This document shows positions 7,643-16,548 of a DNA stretch of 64,000 bases, piece by piece. This DNA is from Scytonema sp045865695. GTDB taxonomy: Bacteria > Cyanobacteriota > Cyanobacteriia > Cyanobacteriales > Nostocaceae. The first letter of the stretch is position 1. Each line of letters opens with the position of its first letter. A program made the translations under genes and the position numbers. Under the pieces are notes generated by a model, which ran no database searches, was not told where the DNA came from, and saw only the letters and a list, made by a program, of their open reading frames with translations. The stretch lies in assembly GCF_045865695.1 (NCBI RefSeq), contig NZ_BAACAP010000229.1:1-64000 (forward strand), given 5' to 3'.

Positions 7643-9667
7643 CACTTCCTGATAAGATGTATTCCGAGCAACCTTAATACTTTGTTCGACTCCAAGACCT
7701 AATTCCATATGTCCTTGAGGTGGAACTGTAGCAATATGAGTAGATAAAATATACTCACTATCTACGTAAACATCGGTAGAACCAGCAAGTAGCGGTGCCA
7801 ATAAGGGATTGCGAAGTTGAGCAATCCGGAAAACATTGGTATCTTCACGGGGAACGACTATATACCGCAAGTCTACATCCGTTGTTTTACTAGTTAATGC
7901 TAGAGAATGAAATTGCCCATCAGATGGAACATCTACCCGTCCATCAGCCTGGTAGGCATAATCAAAAGATCCAGCTACGGTTCGCACGTTAATACCACCA
8001 GGGGGAAGTGTTGTCGCAAGACAACTTTGGGCATTATTGACAGCTTGTTGTACCACTTCCAAGACATTGAAATTTACCACAACTTGGTGGCGTTTCAGGC
8101 TTTCTATGTAAACTTCTTCTTGTTGCTCAATGGATAATTTACCGCGTTTTGCACGATTATTAGTTTCGCCCAATCGCATAATATTATATGCTAAGAGCGA
8201 ATCGAACTCGTTGCGATCGCTTTTACTTTGAGTCGTTCCGGTACTAAGCCCCCGTTTAAGAGTTAAAAATTGTGGTACTGGTGCTGGTATACTTCGCGTC
8301 ACTAGAGAACGGACAGATGCAATTTCTTCATTTTTTTCTGATGTTAAGGTGATACCAAGACGTTGTTGTAAGGCATTCATCAACTCTTGAGCAGACTTTT
8401 GGCTCAAATATTTGATCTGTTGTAAATCTTCTTGCGTTAAGTTCAACAAATCTGCAACAGTATAGATTTGAGCGCGTTTCAAAGCTTTATAAGCTGCTGT
8501 ACTGAGTTGCAACTCTTCAAGAGGAATCAAGCTTGTGGGATCTTGAGGCAATTCGTCAGCGTCATATGCAGCATATGCAGCACCAGGTGCAGAAAAGCCC
8601 CGCTCAAATTCTTCTTCAATTTCTAACTGTGGCTTTAAAGAGCGAACAGGTGTCAGATGTGGAACAGACACGGATGAGAAATCATCTACGATCGCACTTT
8701 CAGGCATACGATCGAGTAATGCTGGTTCCTGTTGTCGGTCGTAATCCTCAAAAAGTAGTTCAGCACCGACTGGGGGTCTGCGCCAACCCGATTTTTTGCT
8801 GACAGGTTGGGCTTTACCGAGTCGTAAAGACGGTAACTCTGGTAGCGAACACCAAGCCAATGGTTCTGCAGTGGAAAGTTCTAAGCGTACCCCAGACCAA
8901 TTTTCTCCTGTGCGCTGACATAATAGCGATCGGACTGCGATCGCCGCGCTAGATTCAGCACTATTTAAACGACATACGTAAGTAGGTGTCCAACGTGCGC
9001 CAGGAACAAAATATTCGACAATTAACTGTCCGACCTCAGCATCAAGGGCTTCACCTTCATAACTCAAGCTTACAATAGCTGTTTTGCGAAGCTCATTTGG
9101 TCGAGCATCCTTTGCACTTGAAGCCAAACGCTGCTTTTGTTGCAAGTCCGCTAAATTTTCGCGAGCCAACCGCAATTTTTCCTTATTTTCTCGCGCTTCT
9201 TGAAGGCGGAGGCGAATTTGCTCGTCACTAAAATTTGCTAGTGCAAGGCGGGCGCTTGTTGGAGAAGGAGGAGGGGCTTTACCTGGTTCTTCTTTAGGAC
9301 GGTTTGGTACGTGCAATTTATCTAACACCTCAATTTCATTTTCAATGAGAGCGATGAGGTTTTCTAGCTGTTGGACGCAAGCAGTTGCAGCACGTATTTC
9401 TTCATCAAGAGGTGGATTGGGTATCTCTAGAGGCGGTGGAACGGCTAGACCTATGCGAACATCGTTAGCTAAAGGCGCTGTTCCCCGTTCTACTTCTACT
9501 TTTACCCTGACACTGCTATCCTCAAGACTTAGAGGTAGCTCAGCAATTTCTACCTGTTCGGGTAAATTTTCTGGTGTCAGGGACAACTCAGCAAATCGGG
9601 TGACTGTTGCTCCTGCACAGTAAACCTTCACGCTTTCAATTCTGGATGTTAGTTGCACTATTGTCAT
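7637..9667 (-). CDS. MuiA-like protein with internal alpha-CTD-like domain, 3' truncated by a repeat
   Basis: 676-residue protein of the MuiA/DUF4139 family. N-terminal DUF4140 lies at ~1-75, a helical coiled-coil segment at ~87-185 and the start of DUF4139 at ~195-275 (EYFVPGARWTPTYVCRL, CQRTGENWSGVRLELSTA). Residues ~380-440 look like the C-terminal domain of RNA polymerase alpha: IPLEELQLSTAAYKALKRA, then TVADLLNLTQEDLQQIK and SAQELMNALQQRLGI. DUF4139 then resumes and is cut at 7637 by the 34-nt repeat, leaving the tail in another frame. It is first gene of the minus-strand pair. Whether the shortened protein still functions is unknown. The alpha-CTD call rests on pattern and could be another helix-hairpin-helix fold. 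Confidence 0.75.
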   Translation of the reverse strand: MTIVQLTSRIESVKVYCAGATVTRFAELSLTPENLPEQVEIAELPLSLEDSSVRVKVEVERGTAPLANDVRIGLAVPPPLEIPNPPLDEEIRAATACVQQLENLIALIENEIEVLDKLHVPNRPKEEPGKAPPPSPTSARLALANFSDEQIRLRLQEARENKEKLRLARENLADLQQKQRLASSAKDARPNELRKTAIVSLSYEGEALDAEVGQLIVEYFVPGARWTPTYVCRLNSAESSAAIAVRSLLCQRTGENWSGVRLELSTAEPLAWCSLPELPSLRLGKAQPVSKKSGWRRPPVGAELLFEDYDRQQEPALLDRMPESAIVDDFSSVSVPHLTPVRSLKPQLEIEEEFERGFSAPGAAYAAYDADELPQDPTSLIPLEELQLSTAAYKALKRAQIYTVADLLNLTQEDLQQIKYLSQKSAQELMNALQQRLGITLTSEKNEEIASVRSLVTRSIPAPVPQFLTLKRGLSTGTTQSKSDRNEFDSLLAYNIMRLGETNNRAKRGKLSIEQQEEVYIESLKRHQVVVNFNVLEVVQQAVNNAQSCLATTLPPGGINVRTVAGSFDYAYQADGRVDVPSDGQFHSLALTSKTTDVDLRYIVVPREDTNVFRIAQLRNPLLAPLLAGSTDVYVDSEYILSTHIATVPPQGHMELGLGVEQSIKVARNTSYQEVR

Positions 9668-9834
9668 GATACAAACAATAACTGCTCGTGATTCACTCGG
9701 TTATAGCACATTCAGTTTTTCTGAAAGAATTCTTGACTTGACACTTTTATGGTACAATTGTACTATAAAGCAAGATAACTCTTTTTACCCCACCCTAACC
9801 CTCCCCGATGGATTGGGGAGGGAACGAGATTTCC

Positions 9835-9918
9835 TATTTCCCCCCTTTATAAGGGGGAGCCACTGCGTTGGGCGGGTTTCCCGACTTGTAGCAAGTGGCG
9901 TGGATTAAGGGGGGTAAA
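9835..9918. repeat. nested palindromic repeats
   Basis: A 45-bp element (9861-9905, ends GCCACT and AGTGGC) sits inside a CCCCCTTT...AAGGGGGG palindrome of the kind also seen at 45644-45716. The 45-bp core recurs at 16193-16237. The rest of the 430-nt gap 9668-10097 holds no gene that I can see; it must contain the promoter of the VWA gene and possibly that of the divergent MuiA operon. Confidence 0.7.
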
Positions 9919-10097
9919 TCAATCTCTGCATTCACCATGTCAATTTAAACTGAGCATAGCTTTTCGTACAAAAATATTTCCGTGTTTACTCTGGGATTAC
10001 GAGGTGTTTTAAAAACTCGTATTATCCAGGGTGACCGTAGGAAAGAATGAAGGATAGAGTGTTACTTTAGTGTACTATTACCGGGTTAGAAGTTAAT

Positions 10098-12656
10098 ATG
10101 GCAAAGAAATCATCGAAAAACAACAGTAGCAAGCCTTCCAAGAATAACAGCACATCCACTGAAAATACTAGAACAAAATTTACTATCTATAATTTTGCAG
10201 GTAAAGAAAAATATTACTACCTAGTCGATAAAGTCCACTTAGAAAGAAAGCCAGGGGATATTCCAGAAAAATCTGTCGCCCATAGCATCATTATCATCGA
10301 TCGCTCTGGTTCGATGTATGGTGACATTCAGGCATTAAAAGACACTTTGATTAAACTTCTCACTCTAGATGAATACATCAATTTCCAGTTAGTCATCACC
10401 TTAATTTCTTACTCCTCTAAAGGCGATGTGACTTGTCACTTCCAACGGATTCCTATTCAAGAAGTGATGAAACAAAATTCTCGATACCTAGAAGCCATTC
10501 GACAAATTCGCGCAACCTGTGCAACCTGCATCTCCCAATCTATGGAGATGGCAAAATCAATGATACAAGAGGGAGAATTAACTGCTATTACTCTCCACAG
10601 CGATGGTTATGCGAATGACACTAGTCCTAGTGCAGAAGCAAAAGCTCTAGAGGCTATTTGTCAAGAACTCAAAGGCAAAGATGTTTTTGTCAATACTATT
10701 GCTTATTCCTACTCCTCAGACTTTAAACTTCTTTCCAAGATTGCCAACATTGTCTCTGGCGTATGTGTTAAAGCTGGGGATGTCAAAGAAGTTTATAATG
10801 CTATTTACAGCACTTCCAAATTATTAGGGAGTTCAGTAGTACCAGCTATAGAAGAACCTTTAGCTGCTGATTACAGCTATCAAGTTCTTTTCTCTAAGAG
10901 TGCCAAGAAAATTAATGGAACAACAGGGACTTTAAAAATTTGTGGCTTAAAAGCAGATGATGAGGTCATCATTTATAAATATAAGCAAATCGCCAAAGAG
11001 GCTTACGAGCAATTGGATGTTCCTGTAGCTCAAAATGATGAGTCGGTGTATGCTTTTGCAAAAGCAAACCTGGCGGAAGGAAATTTGAATACTGCAAAGT
11101 ATGCGATCGCAAGTACTTTTGATGCTACTTTAACAGAAAGACACGCCAGAGCATTAACAAACGAACAAGTAGCAGATTTTGCCCAAGATATCGATATTGC
11201 ACTGTTCTATCCCAACGTCTTGAGCGAGCATGAAATTCTAGATCGAGTGAAAGTGAACGAGAAAACTTCCTTGTTAGAACTCATCAAACTTTTGGAAGAA
11301 CATCGTAGCAGCATCATTATTAACTTCAAGCACTTGCAGGAAAACTATCAAAGAAAAGGAATCAAAAGAGTTAATGGTTCCAGAGATGCAAATGGTAACC
11401 TTGTCAAGCCTTGGTTAACAACCGAGTACATAGATAAAACTGACTATATTGGTATGGGGTCGTTTGAGATCAACCACAACACCGCCACAGTCAATATGCT
11501 AGTCACTCGCAAAGTCAGGCTGGTTAAAGCAGAAGACAAAACTCCCATTATTGAAGTTGCAGGATTGTTAGTGAATGACCTAGCAGCCTTTAATAATTAC
11601 ACTATCGTTAGCGATGGCGACCTCAACGTGAAATCATTGCGCGTGAAAATTAGCAGCAAGAAAGCTTTTGACGCTTTAAAAGAACAAGGCTTGCTAGAAA
11701 AAGATAATTCTCCTGTTAAAGAATTTGATTTCCATGATGAGTACATTATTAAACTGGACAATTTACCTTTAGTACCTTTTGAGGGATATTACAGCAGTAT
11801 CGATAGTTTATTCAACCAGTTAGCGGAAATTAAAGTTCTTTCGAGTATTATTTCTGCTCACTTGAAAGAAGAGTCAGATATGTTTTTGCCAGAACAGTTA
11901 GAAGAGTTGAAAAAGCATTATCTTTCCAAGAGCCTTTACATTAACTTCCCAACTACCAACGAATACACGGACATCAATGAAGCTCTAGCAACTGGGACTA
12001 TTGATTCTAGAGTCAGCTATAAAATCGATATTGGTAGCAAAGAGATTCTCAACCTTAGCAAACTGCATTCTGCGAACAAGTTCCTTGACAGGATGTATCA
12101 GGTTTGCGATCGAGAAACTGGAGAGATTTTCCAAAAGCCAACTTTTGAACTGGCTTTCAATGAAAATATTGCCTACAACCACAAGCAGCTATCATCCCGT
12201 ACAAAAATCACAAAAGTGGATGAGTTCATGAAACCCATTTTCGATAATTTCTTAGGATTCGAGAAAAATGGTGTGGTGACAGATATTCTGGCAAAAGTTG
12301 GTGCTGATAATTTGGTGCGAGTCTTGCAAGATAAGTGGGATGGTAAACAAGTTAGCAAAGAGGAGATGATAACAGCTTTAACAGCCGCAGGTAAAAAATT
12401 AGAGGCGTATGTAGAAAGAATATACCGCGATAAAATTTGTCCTTTAGTATTCTACATCGGTTCAACAGGGTTGTTGCCAGATGAGATGCAAGCGAAAGCA
12501 TCTACAGCAGATGAACTCGCTGCAAAATATCCAAACTTGCAGTTTTCCAAGGATGAGCAAGAAGGGACATTTTTTGAGGTAGGTAAAAGTATTCTCAGTG
12601 TATACGCGAAGACTGAGTACTATACCAAGAAAGTTGCTGTTGGTGTAGAAGAGTAG
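10098..12656 (+). CDS. large von Willebrand factor A domain protein
   Basis: 852-residue protein with a VWA domain at ~60-250. A MIDAS metal site is visible: DRSGS (Asp68, Ser70, Ser72), a Thr in RATCATCI (~140-143) and Asp169 in LHSDGYAND. The first 25 residues are Lys/Ser/Asn-rich and disordered. The remaining 600 residues match no domain I can name; they are alpha/beta, with no signal peptide or membrane segment, so the protein is probably cytoplasmic. VWA proteins act as metal-dependent adhesion or complex-assembly modules, often beside an AAA+ ATPase, but no such partner is next to it. It stands alone, with a perfect palindrome overlapping its stop. Confidence 0.75.
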   Translation: MAKKSSKNNSSKPSKNNSTSTENTRTKFTIYNFAGKEKYYYLVDKVHLERKPGDIPEKSVAHSIIIIDRSGSMYGDIQALKDTLIKLLTLDEYINFQLVITLISYSSKGDVTCHFQRIPIQEVMKQNSRYLEAIRQIRATCATCISQSMEMAKSMIQEGELTAITLHSDGYANDTSPSAEAKALEAICQELKGKDVFVNTIAYSYSSDFKLLSKIANIVSGVCVKAGDVKEVYNAIYSTSKLLGSSVVPAIEEPLAADYSYQVLFSKSAKKINGTTGTLKICGLKADDEVIIYKYKQIAKEAYEQLDVPVAQNDESVYAFAKANLAEGNLNTAKYAIASTFDATLTERHARALTNEQVADFAQDIDIALFYPNVLSEHEILDRVKVNEKTSLLELIKLLEEHRSSIIINFKHLQENYQRKGIKRVNGSRDANGNLVKPWLTTEYIDKTDYIGMGSFEINHNTATVNMLVTRKVRLVKAEDKTPIIEVAGLLVNDLAAFNNYTIVSDGDLNVKSLRVKISSKKAFDALKEQGLLEKDNSPVKEFDFHDEYIIKLDNLPLVPFEGYYSSIDSLFNQLAEIKVLSSIISAHLKEESDMFLPEQLEELKKHYLSKSLYINFPTTNEYTDINEALATGTIDSRVSYKIDIGSKEILNLSKLHSANKFLDRMYQVCDRETGEIFQKPTFELAFNENIAYNHKQLSSRTKITKVDEFMKPIFDNFLGFEKNGVVTDILAKVGADNLVRVLQDKWDGKQVSKEEMITALTAAGKKLEAYVERIYRDKICPLVFYIGSTGLLPDEMQAKASTADELAAKYPNLQFSKDEQEGTFFEVGKSILSVYAKTEYYTKKVAVGVEE

Positions 12657-12693
12657 TATTCTTGATGCAGGCGATCGCCTGCATCAAGAATAC
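12656..12693. terminator. perfect 38-bp palindrome centred on HIP1
   Basis: 19-bp arms with no loop, centre GCGATCGC, beginning at the last base of the VWA stop codon. The transcript would form a long stem directly after the stop. There is no T-run, so it is either a non-canonical terminator or 3'-end stabiliser, or a mobile palindrome. Confidence 0.55.
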
Positions 12694-12719
12694 CTGTAAA
12701 TGTTTTAGCATCCACAAAA

Positions 12720-13121
12720 CTAAGGAGATGCGGGGACAACCGCAAGACTTGAGGCTGAATAGATGGAGAGAAATACCGTATCTTGAGTTCCCTCATTCAC
12801 TGCACCATGAACTTGCAATGGTTCGGCGATATCAATTTGCCCTGCAGAAACAACCTTCTTCTGTCCGTCGCCAAGATAGTAAGTCAATTCGCCCCTGACT
12901 ATAATCCAAGTATCTTGTCCGTCCGGATGAATGTGAGCAGGCACTTCTTGCCCAGGCTGGACACCCCAAACAGCAATGCTAGAATGTGGCGTAATGATTA
13001 TTTCTGTAACCGTTGCTTTTTCATCTGAAAACTGAACTAATTGTTCAATATCAAATGTACGGTTTTGGGGTTCAGTAATTGTGTCGCTCATTGTCATCTC
13101 CATAAGATTTGCATTTACCAA
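12720..13121 (-). CDS. cupin domain protein
   Basis: Small single-domain cupin of 133 residues. Motif 1 is PAHIHPDGQDTWIIVRGEL, with a metal-binding HxH pair, and motif 2 is around EPLQVHGAVN. It has no signal peptide. The substrate cannot be read from the sequence; such proteins include dioxygenases, isomerases and sensors. The start could be the ATG at 13121 or one of the internal Met codons just before MSDTITEP. It is followed on the same strand by nothing closer than the VWA gene's convergent end, and the acetyltransferase gene lies upstream. Confidence 0.75.
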   Translation of the reverse strand: MVNANLMEMTMSDTITEPQNRTFDIEQLVQFSDEKATVTEIIITPHSSIAVWGVQPGQEVPAHIHPDGQDTWIIVRGELTYYLGDGQKKVVSAGQIDIAEPLQVHGAVNEGTQDTVFLSIYSASSLAVVPASP

Positions 13122-13181
13122 CTTATGACATAGGTTGATTTAAGTAGACAATACAAACATTAGTATCTAGCAAATATATTA

Positions 13182-13757
13182 TCATTCTAGTGGCTCCCGT
13201 TCTTCGTATTCACCTTGGGAATATCTTATGAGTGGATCGTCTTGCAGAGCACCAGCTGTTTGCTCAAAAAAACCAGGTGACCAACCTAATTCTTCTGGCG
13301 ATACAAGCCGCTTCTCATAACACAAACTAAGTGGATCGTTGATATAGGGACCGAATAGGGGAATGCGATAAAAGCCCAACCGCTCGTAAAGCCCAATTGC
13401 TTCTCGCTGGTGAACTCCGGTTTCTAAGCGCAACAGTGTGATGTTATGAGCACAGGCATAATCTGCCAAATGATTGACCATCAACTTAGCAAACCCTAAT
13501 CCACGGAATTGGGGACGCACATACATCCGCTTGATCTCGCCATACTCGTTGCCCACAAATTCGATCCCACCACAACACGCTGGTGTCTCATTTACACGCA
13601 GCAGGAAAAACGCCACTTCCTCGGCAAGCAACTTATCGACACTGTATCCATGACGGCTTTCGGGAGGATAAAGGGATTCAAGAAAGGCTTCTAACTCTGT
13701 AATCAAGCTGATGGCATCGAAGGTGTCAGGGCGTTCTCTTGTGATAATGGGTAACAT
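13182..13757 (-). CDS. GNAT family N-acetyltransferase
   Basis: 191-residue acyl-CoA-dependent acetyltransferase. The GNAT core is clear: strand EIKRMYVRPQFRGLGFAKLMVNHL contains the acetyl-CoA pyrophosphate loop (RGLGFAK), followed by LLRLETGVHQREAIGLYERLGF, the usual motif B. The acceptor is unknown. The C-terminal ~45 residues (from SPEELGWSPG) extend beyond the fold. It is divergent from mltA, with only ~33 nt between the starts, so the two promoters must overlap. Confidence 0.85.
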   Translation of the reverse strand: MLPIITRERPDTFDAISLITELEAFLESLYPPESRHGYSVDKLLAEEVAFFLLRVNETPACCGGIEFVGNEYGEIKRMYVRPQFRGLGFAKLMVNHLADYACAHNITLLRLETGVHQREAIGLYERLGFYRIPLFGPYINDPLSLCYEKRLVSPEELGWSPGFFEQTAGALQDDPLIRYSQGEYEEREPLE

Positions 13758-13790
13758 TAGAAATCTCCAATGATGAGATTAATATAAATT

Positions 13791-15020
13791 ATGAAAAAAA
13801 CCATTGTTTTACTTTCTTTGAGTTTAGGTATTGCCCTCATTCACCCCTTCTGGTCAGTTATTGCTCAAGTCCCTACTATAGCGCCATTACCAAGCCCTAA
13901 CAACTCAATCGAACCCCTACCTCCACCACTTGAAGTAATAGATGTAGGAAGGTGTCAATCTCCATCACGTTGCTTGGGTTGGGACGAGCAAATTTGGGGC
14001 GGAAAGGGCAGACAGGGCGATAAACAGGCGTTGCTAGCTTCCATTGAAAACAGCTTGCGCTATTTACAAACTGATAAGGCAGTTTTAGCGTATCAAAATT
14101 ACCCCATTCAAGAAATTACCCTAGATCGCGTTCGTCGTAGCTTGATACGTTTTCGCCAATTAGTAGCTAACTCCAAATCCCCCGTACAATTACAAGCTGC
14201 TGTCCGTAAGGAATTTGTTTTTTATAAATCAGTTGGCAGTGATGGTAAAGGAACTGTTAAATTTACTGCCTACTACGAACCCGTTTATACTGCTAGTCGC
14301 ACCCAAACACCTGTTTATAAATATCCGCTTTACCGACTCCCACCCGATTTTGAACAATGGGCAAAACCGCATCCCAAGCGCATTGATTTAGAGGGAAGAA
14401 ATGGTTTGCTAGGAGAGAAAAGCCCGTTGCGCGGTTTGGAAATGTTTTGGTTTCGCAATCGACTCGACGCATATCTAATTCACATTCAAGGTTCTGCCCA
14501 ACTCAAACTGACTGATGGCACTACAACCTCCGTTAGCTTTGCAGGTGGTACAGACTATCCTTGGACGAGTATTGGAAAAGAACTTATTAAAAATGGTAAG
14601 CTTAAGCGTGAAAATGCCAATATGCCTAGTATAATAGCATATTTTAACCGCAATCCCCAAGATTTAAACGAATATTTACCTCTGTGGGAACGCTTTGTTT
14701 TCTTTAAAGAAACAAAAGGTGAGTCGGCTTCTGGAAGTATAGGTGTGCCTGTAACGGCAGAGCGTAGCATTGCTACAGATAAATCTCTCATGCCTCCCGG
14801 AGCGTTAGCACTTATTCATGGATCGTTCCCGTATCCGAAAAAAGGTGGCGGGCTAGAATCGCGTCAAGTCAATCGCTTTGTACTCGACCAAGATACAGGT
14901 AGCGCTATCAAAACTCCGGGACGTGTCGATTACTTTATGGGGACAGGTTCTTTAGCTGGTTATCGGGCTGGGATCGCAAGTAGTACTGGGAGTTTATATT
15001 ATTTGCTTTTAAAAGAATAG
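13791..15020 (+). CDS. mltA: MltA-type lytic murein transglycosylase
   Basis: Cleaves the MurNAc-GlcNAc bond of peptidoglycan with formation of 1,6-anhydro-MurNAc, acting in the periplasm. Residues 1-25 form a signal peptide (KKTIVLLSLSLGIAL). A proline-rich linker leads to the MltA barrel (~150-330: TAYYEPVYTASR, FWFRNRLDAYLIHIQGSA) and the C-terminal 3D domain, with the Asp residues in LDQDTGSAIKTPGRVDYFMGTG at 366, 368 and 380. Length (409) is normal. No lipobox is seen, so it may be soluble or bound by an uncleaved signal. Confidence 0.9.
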   Translation: MKKTIVLLSLSLGIALIHPFWSVIAQVPTIAPLPSPNNSIEPLPPPLEVIDVGRCQSPSRCLGWDEQIWGGKGRQGDKQALLASIENSLRYLQTDKAVLAYQNYPIQEITLDRVRRSLIRFRQLVANSKSPVQLQAAVRKEFVFYKSVGSDGKGTVKFTAYYEPVYTASRTQTPVYKYPLYRLPPDFEQWAKPHPKRIDLEGRNGLLGEKSPLRGLEMFWFRNRLDAYLIHIQGSAQLKLTDGTTTSVSFAGGTDYPWTSIGKELIKNGKLKRENANMPSIIAYFNRNPQDLNEYLPLWERFVFFKETKGESASGSIGVPVTAERSIATDKSLMPPGALALIHGSFPYPKKGGGLESRQVNRFVLDQDTGSAIKTPGRVDYFMGTGSLAGYRAGIASSTGSLYYLLLKE

Positions 15021-15688
15021 AATTTTACTCCGTTTTACGAGTCTCCCAGAAGATTGTCTGTCTCTGTCTCGTTCCCAAGCGGAGCTTGGGAACGAGGTGG
15101 GGGGTCAGACCCATTATTCGCTAACAGCATCCTTAAAGAAGTCGGGGATCTAACTGTTTATACATGATTTAGGATTGCTATATATCTTCTAAGTTACAGG
15201 CAAAGCAATACAGGAAGTTTATCTACTAAAACCCTTAAACTTCTAACTTTTTAGATATATTTACTTATCTAATTTATTTATACCTTTACATTTTGTAACA
15301 AATTCTACAATTTTCCACTAAAGGGATAGCTTAAAATCGGTTGTCCTGATACCAAATATTAGTAAAATCTAGCCTAAGTATGAGCAAAAAGAATATTTTG
15401 TTGAAGAAGTTACAACTCAAGGTACTGTTTGATTTAAGCAAGGGTCATTTACCTTTGAAGTATAAAACCGTTGTAATCGATATAGGCATTTTATAAACGA
15501 AAATGGAACGCTTTAGATTATTTTAAGAATTTTGTATTAAGCTGGACAGTTTTTTACCCTCTACTCAGTTTTAATAACGTTGTTTGCAGTATTTGCTCAG
15601 TGAATATCTATGTAAATGCTGCTGCAAAATGATGCCATGCTAGTGTTGTCAAGCATACAATTAACTGCTGCAATAGATAGTTTGGTAA
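15021..15688. other. intergenic region with one hairpin repeat
   Basis: 668 nt without a convincing gene. At 15068-15096 a perfect 13-bp-arm inverted repeat (CTCGTTCCCAAGC / GCTTGGGAACGAG) may act as terminator for mltA or is a dispersed palindrome. The rest is AT-rich and probably contains the promoter of the downstream gene. I looked for an NtcA site (GTA-N8-TAC) and saw none. Confidence 0.6.
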
Positions 15689-16090
15689 ATGACAAAACAA
15701 AAAATTCCTAGATGGAGCCTAACAATAACTATGCTTGAAACTAACAATCAAAACATATATTTTTCTGCTTTTATAAGCCCTGCTGTTGAAAACGAACAAT
15801 CTGGAAATCGTAACCGTTTGACTAAACCTAAATTAGATATACTGCAACCATTACGGAATTGGCTTGATTCATTAGATATTCAGAATCGAAAATTGGCAAG
15901 ATTCATTGCTCAAACGATCCCCGCTCAATGCCCATTTGAAAGAGATGTTGTTTTGTTTGGTCGTAAAATAGCTCATATTCCTCCTATGTGCAAACTCAAT
16001 CCTCTCTACGATCAATTTGTTGGCTTGCGTTTCCGTGCTTTGTGTTACTTAGCAGATGTGTGTGGCGAAGATATCCGTTCTTATTGCTAG
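15689..16090 (+). CDS. Mo-dependent nitrogenase C-terminal domain-like protein
   Basis: The 133-residue protein ends with the Mo-nitrogenase C-terminal family pattern: PLRNWLDSLDIQNRKLARFI, IPAQCPFERDVVLFGRKI, HIPPMCKLNPLYDQFVGLRF and a final CYLADVCGEDI with conserved cysteines. This family is common and multi-copy in diazotrophic cyanobacteria. Its function is unknown; the name reflects a fused domain elsewhere. The 5' end is uncertain: an ATG at 15731 (MLETNNQN) is an alternative start. No nif genes are nearby. Confidence 0.8.
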   Translation: MTKQKIPRWSLTITMLETNNQNIYFSAFISPAVENEQSGNRNRLTKPKLDILQPLRNWLDSLDIQNRKLARFIAQTIPAQCPFERDVVLFGRKIAHIPPMCKLNPLYDQFVGLRFRALCYLADVCGEDIRSYC

Positions 16091-16192
16091 AATGCATTCT
16101 CGTATAATGTAAACTCAATAAACAATATGGCGATCGCCTAAACTGTAAAAACAGGGGAAATAGAAAAAGGCAGAAGTATAGAGGCAGAGGAG

Positions 16193-16237
16193 CCACTGCG
16201 GTAGACGGGTTTCACAGGCTACAGTAAGTGGCGTGGC
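16193..16237. repeat. 45-bp dispersed repeat
   Basis: Second copy of the element at 9861-9905, with the same GCCACTGCG and AAGTGGCGTGG ends and the same length but a diverged centre. The inverted ends can pair. Confidence 0.65.
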
Positions 16238-16386
16238 AGAAGGCGTCAAAGCTCTTAATATAGTTTTTGTCTGCGATTAATGTTTGCCTTATTTCTGCTG
16301 ACTTATACTACTTTTTTAGGAAAAGTAGGCAGCTTGTATTTTAATGAAGACACAAATAGAAAGCAATACTGCTCGGTAAAGTTTGT

Positions 16387-16492
16387 CAATCCCCCCATCT
16401 CCCCTTAAAAAGGGGGGCGAGTGAAAGTAGAGCGCTTTTCACTTGAATCCAATACAGTTCTTGTGGGGCGGGCAAGATGCCCGCCCCACAAG
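16387..16492. repeat. palindromic repeats before the beta-carbonic anhydrase gene end
   Basis: A CCCCTTAAAAAGGGG-type stem lies at ~16396-16421. A perfect inverted repeat at 16460-16492 has arms CTTGTGGGGCGGGC / GCCCGCCCCACAAG. The second may terminate the minus-strand carbon operon. The remainder of the 16091-16548 gap shows nothing else. Confidence 0.6.
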
Positions 16493-16548
16493 AGCATTAT
16501 TCATGTATTGCAGCCAACTGAAAACCGCTAGAGAAATTTTCTAGAAGA

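Noticed and set aside
15180..15688. NtcA site or small RNA before the Mo-nitrogenase-associated gene
   Set aside because: No GTA-N8-TAC match and no clear RNA fold were seen by eye.
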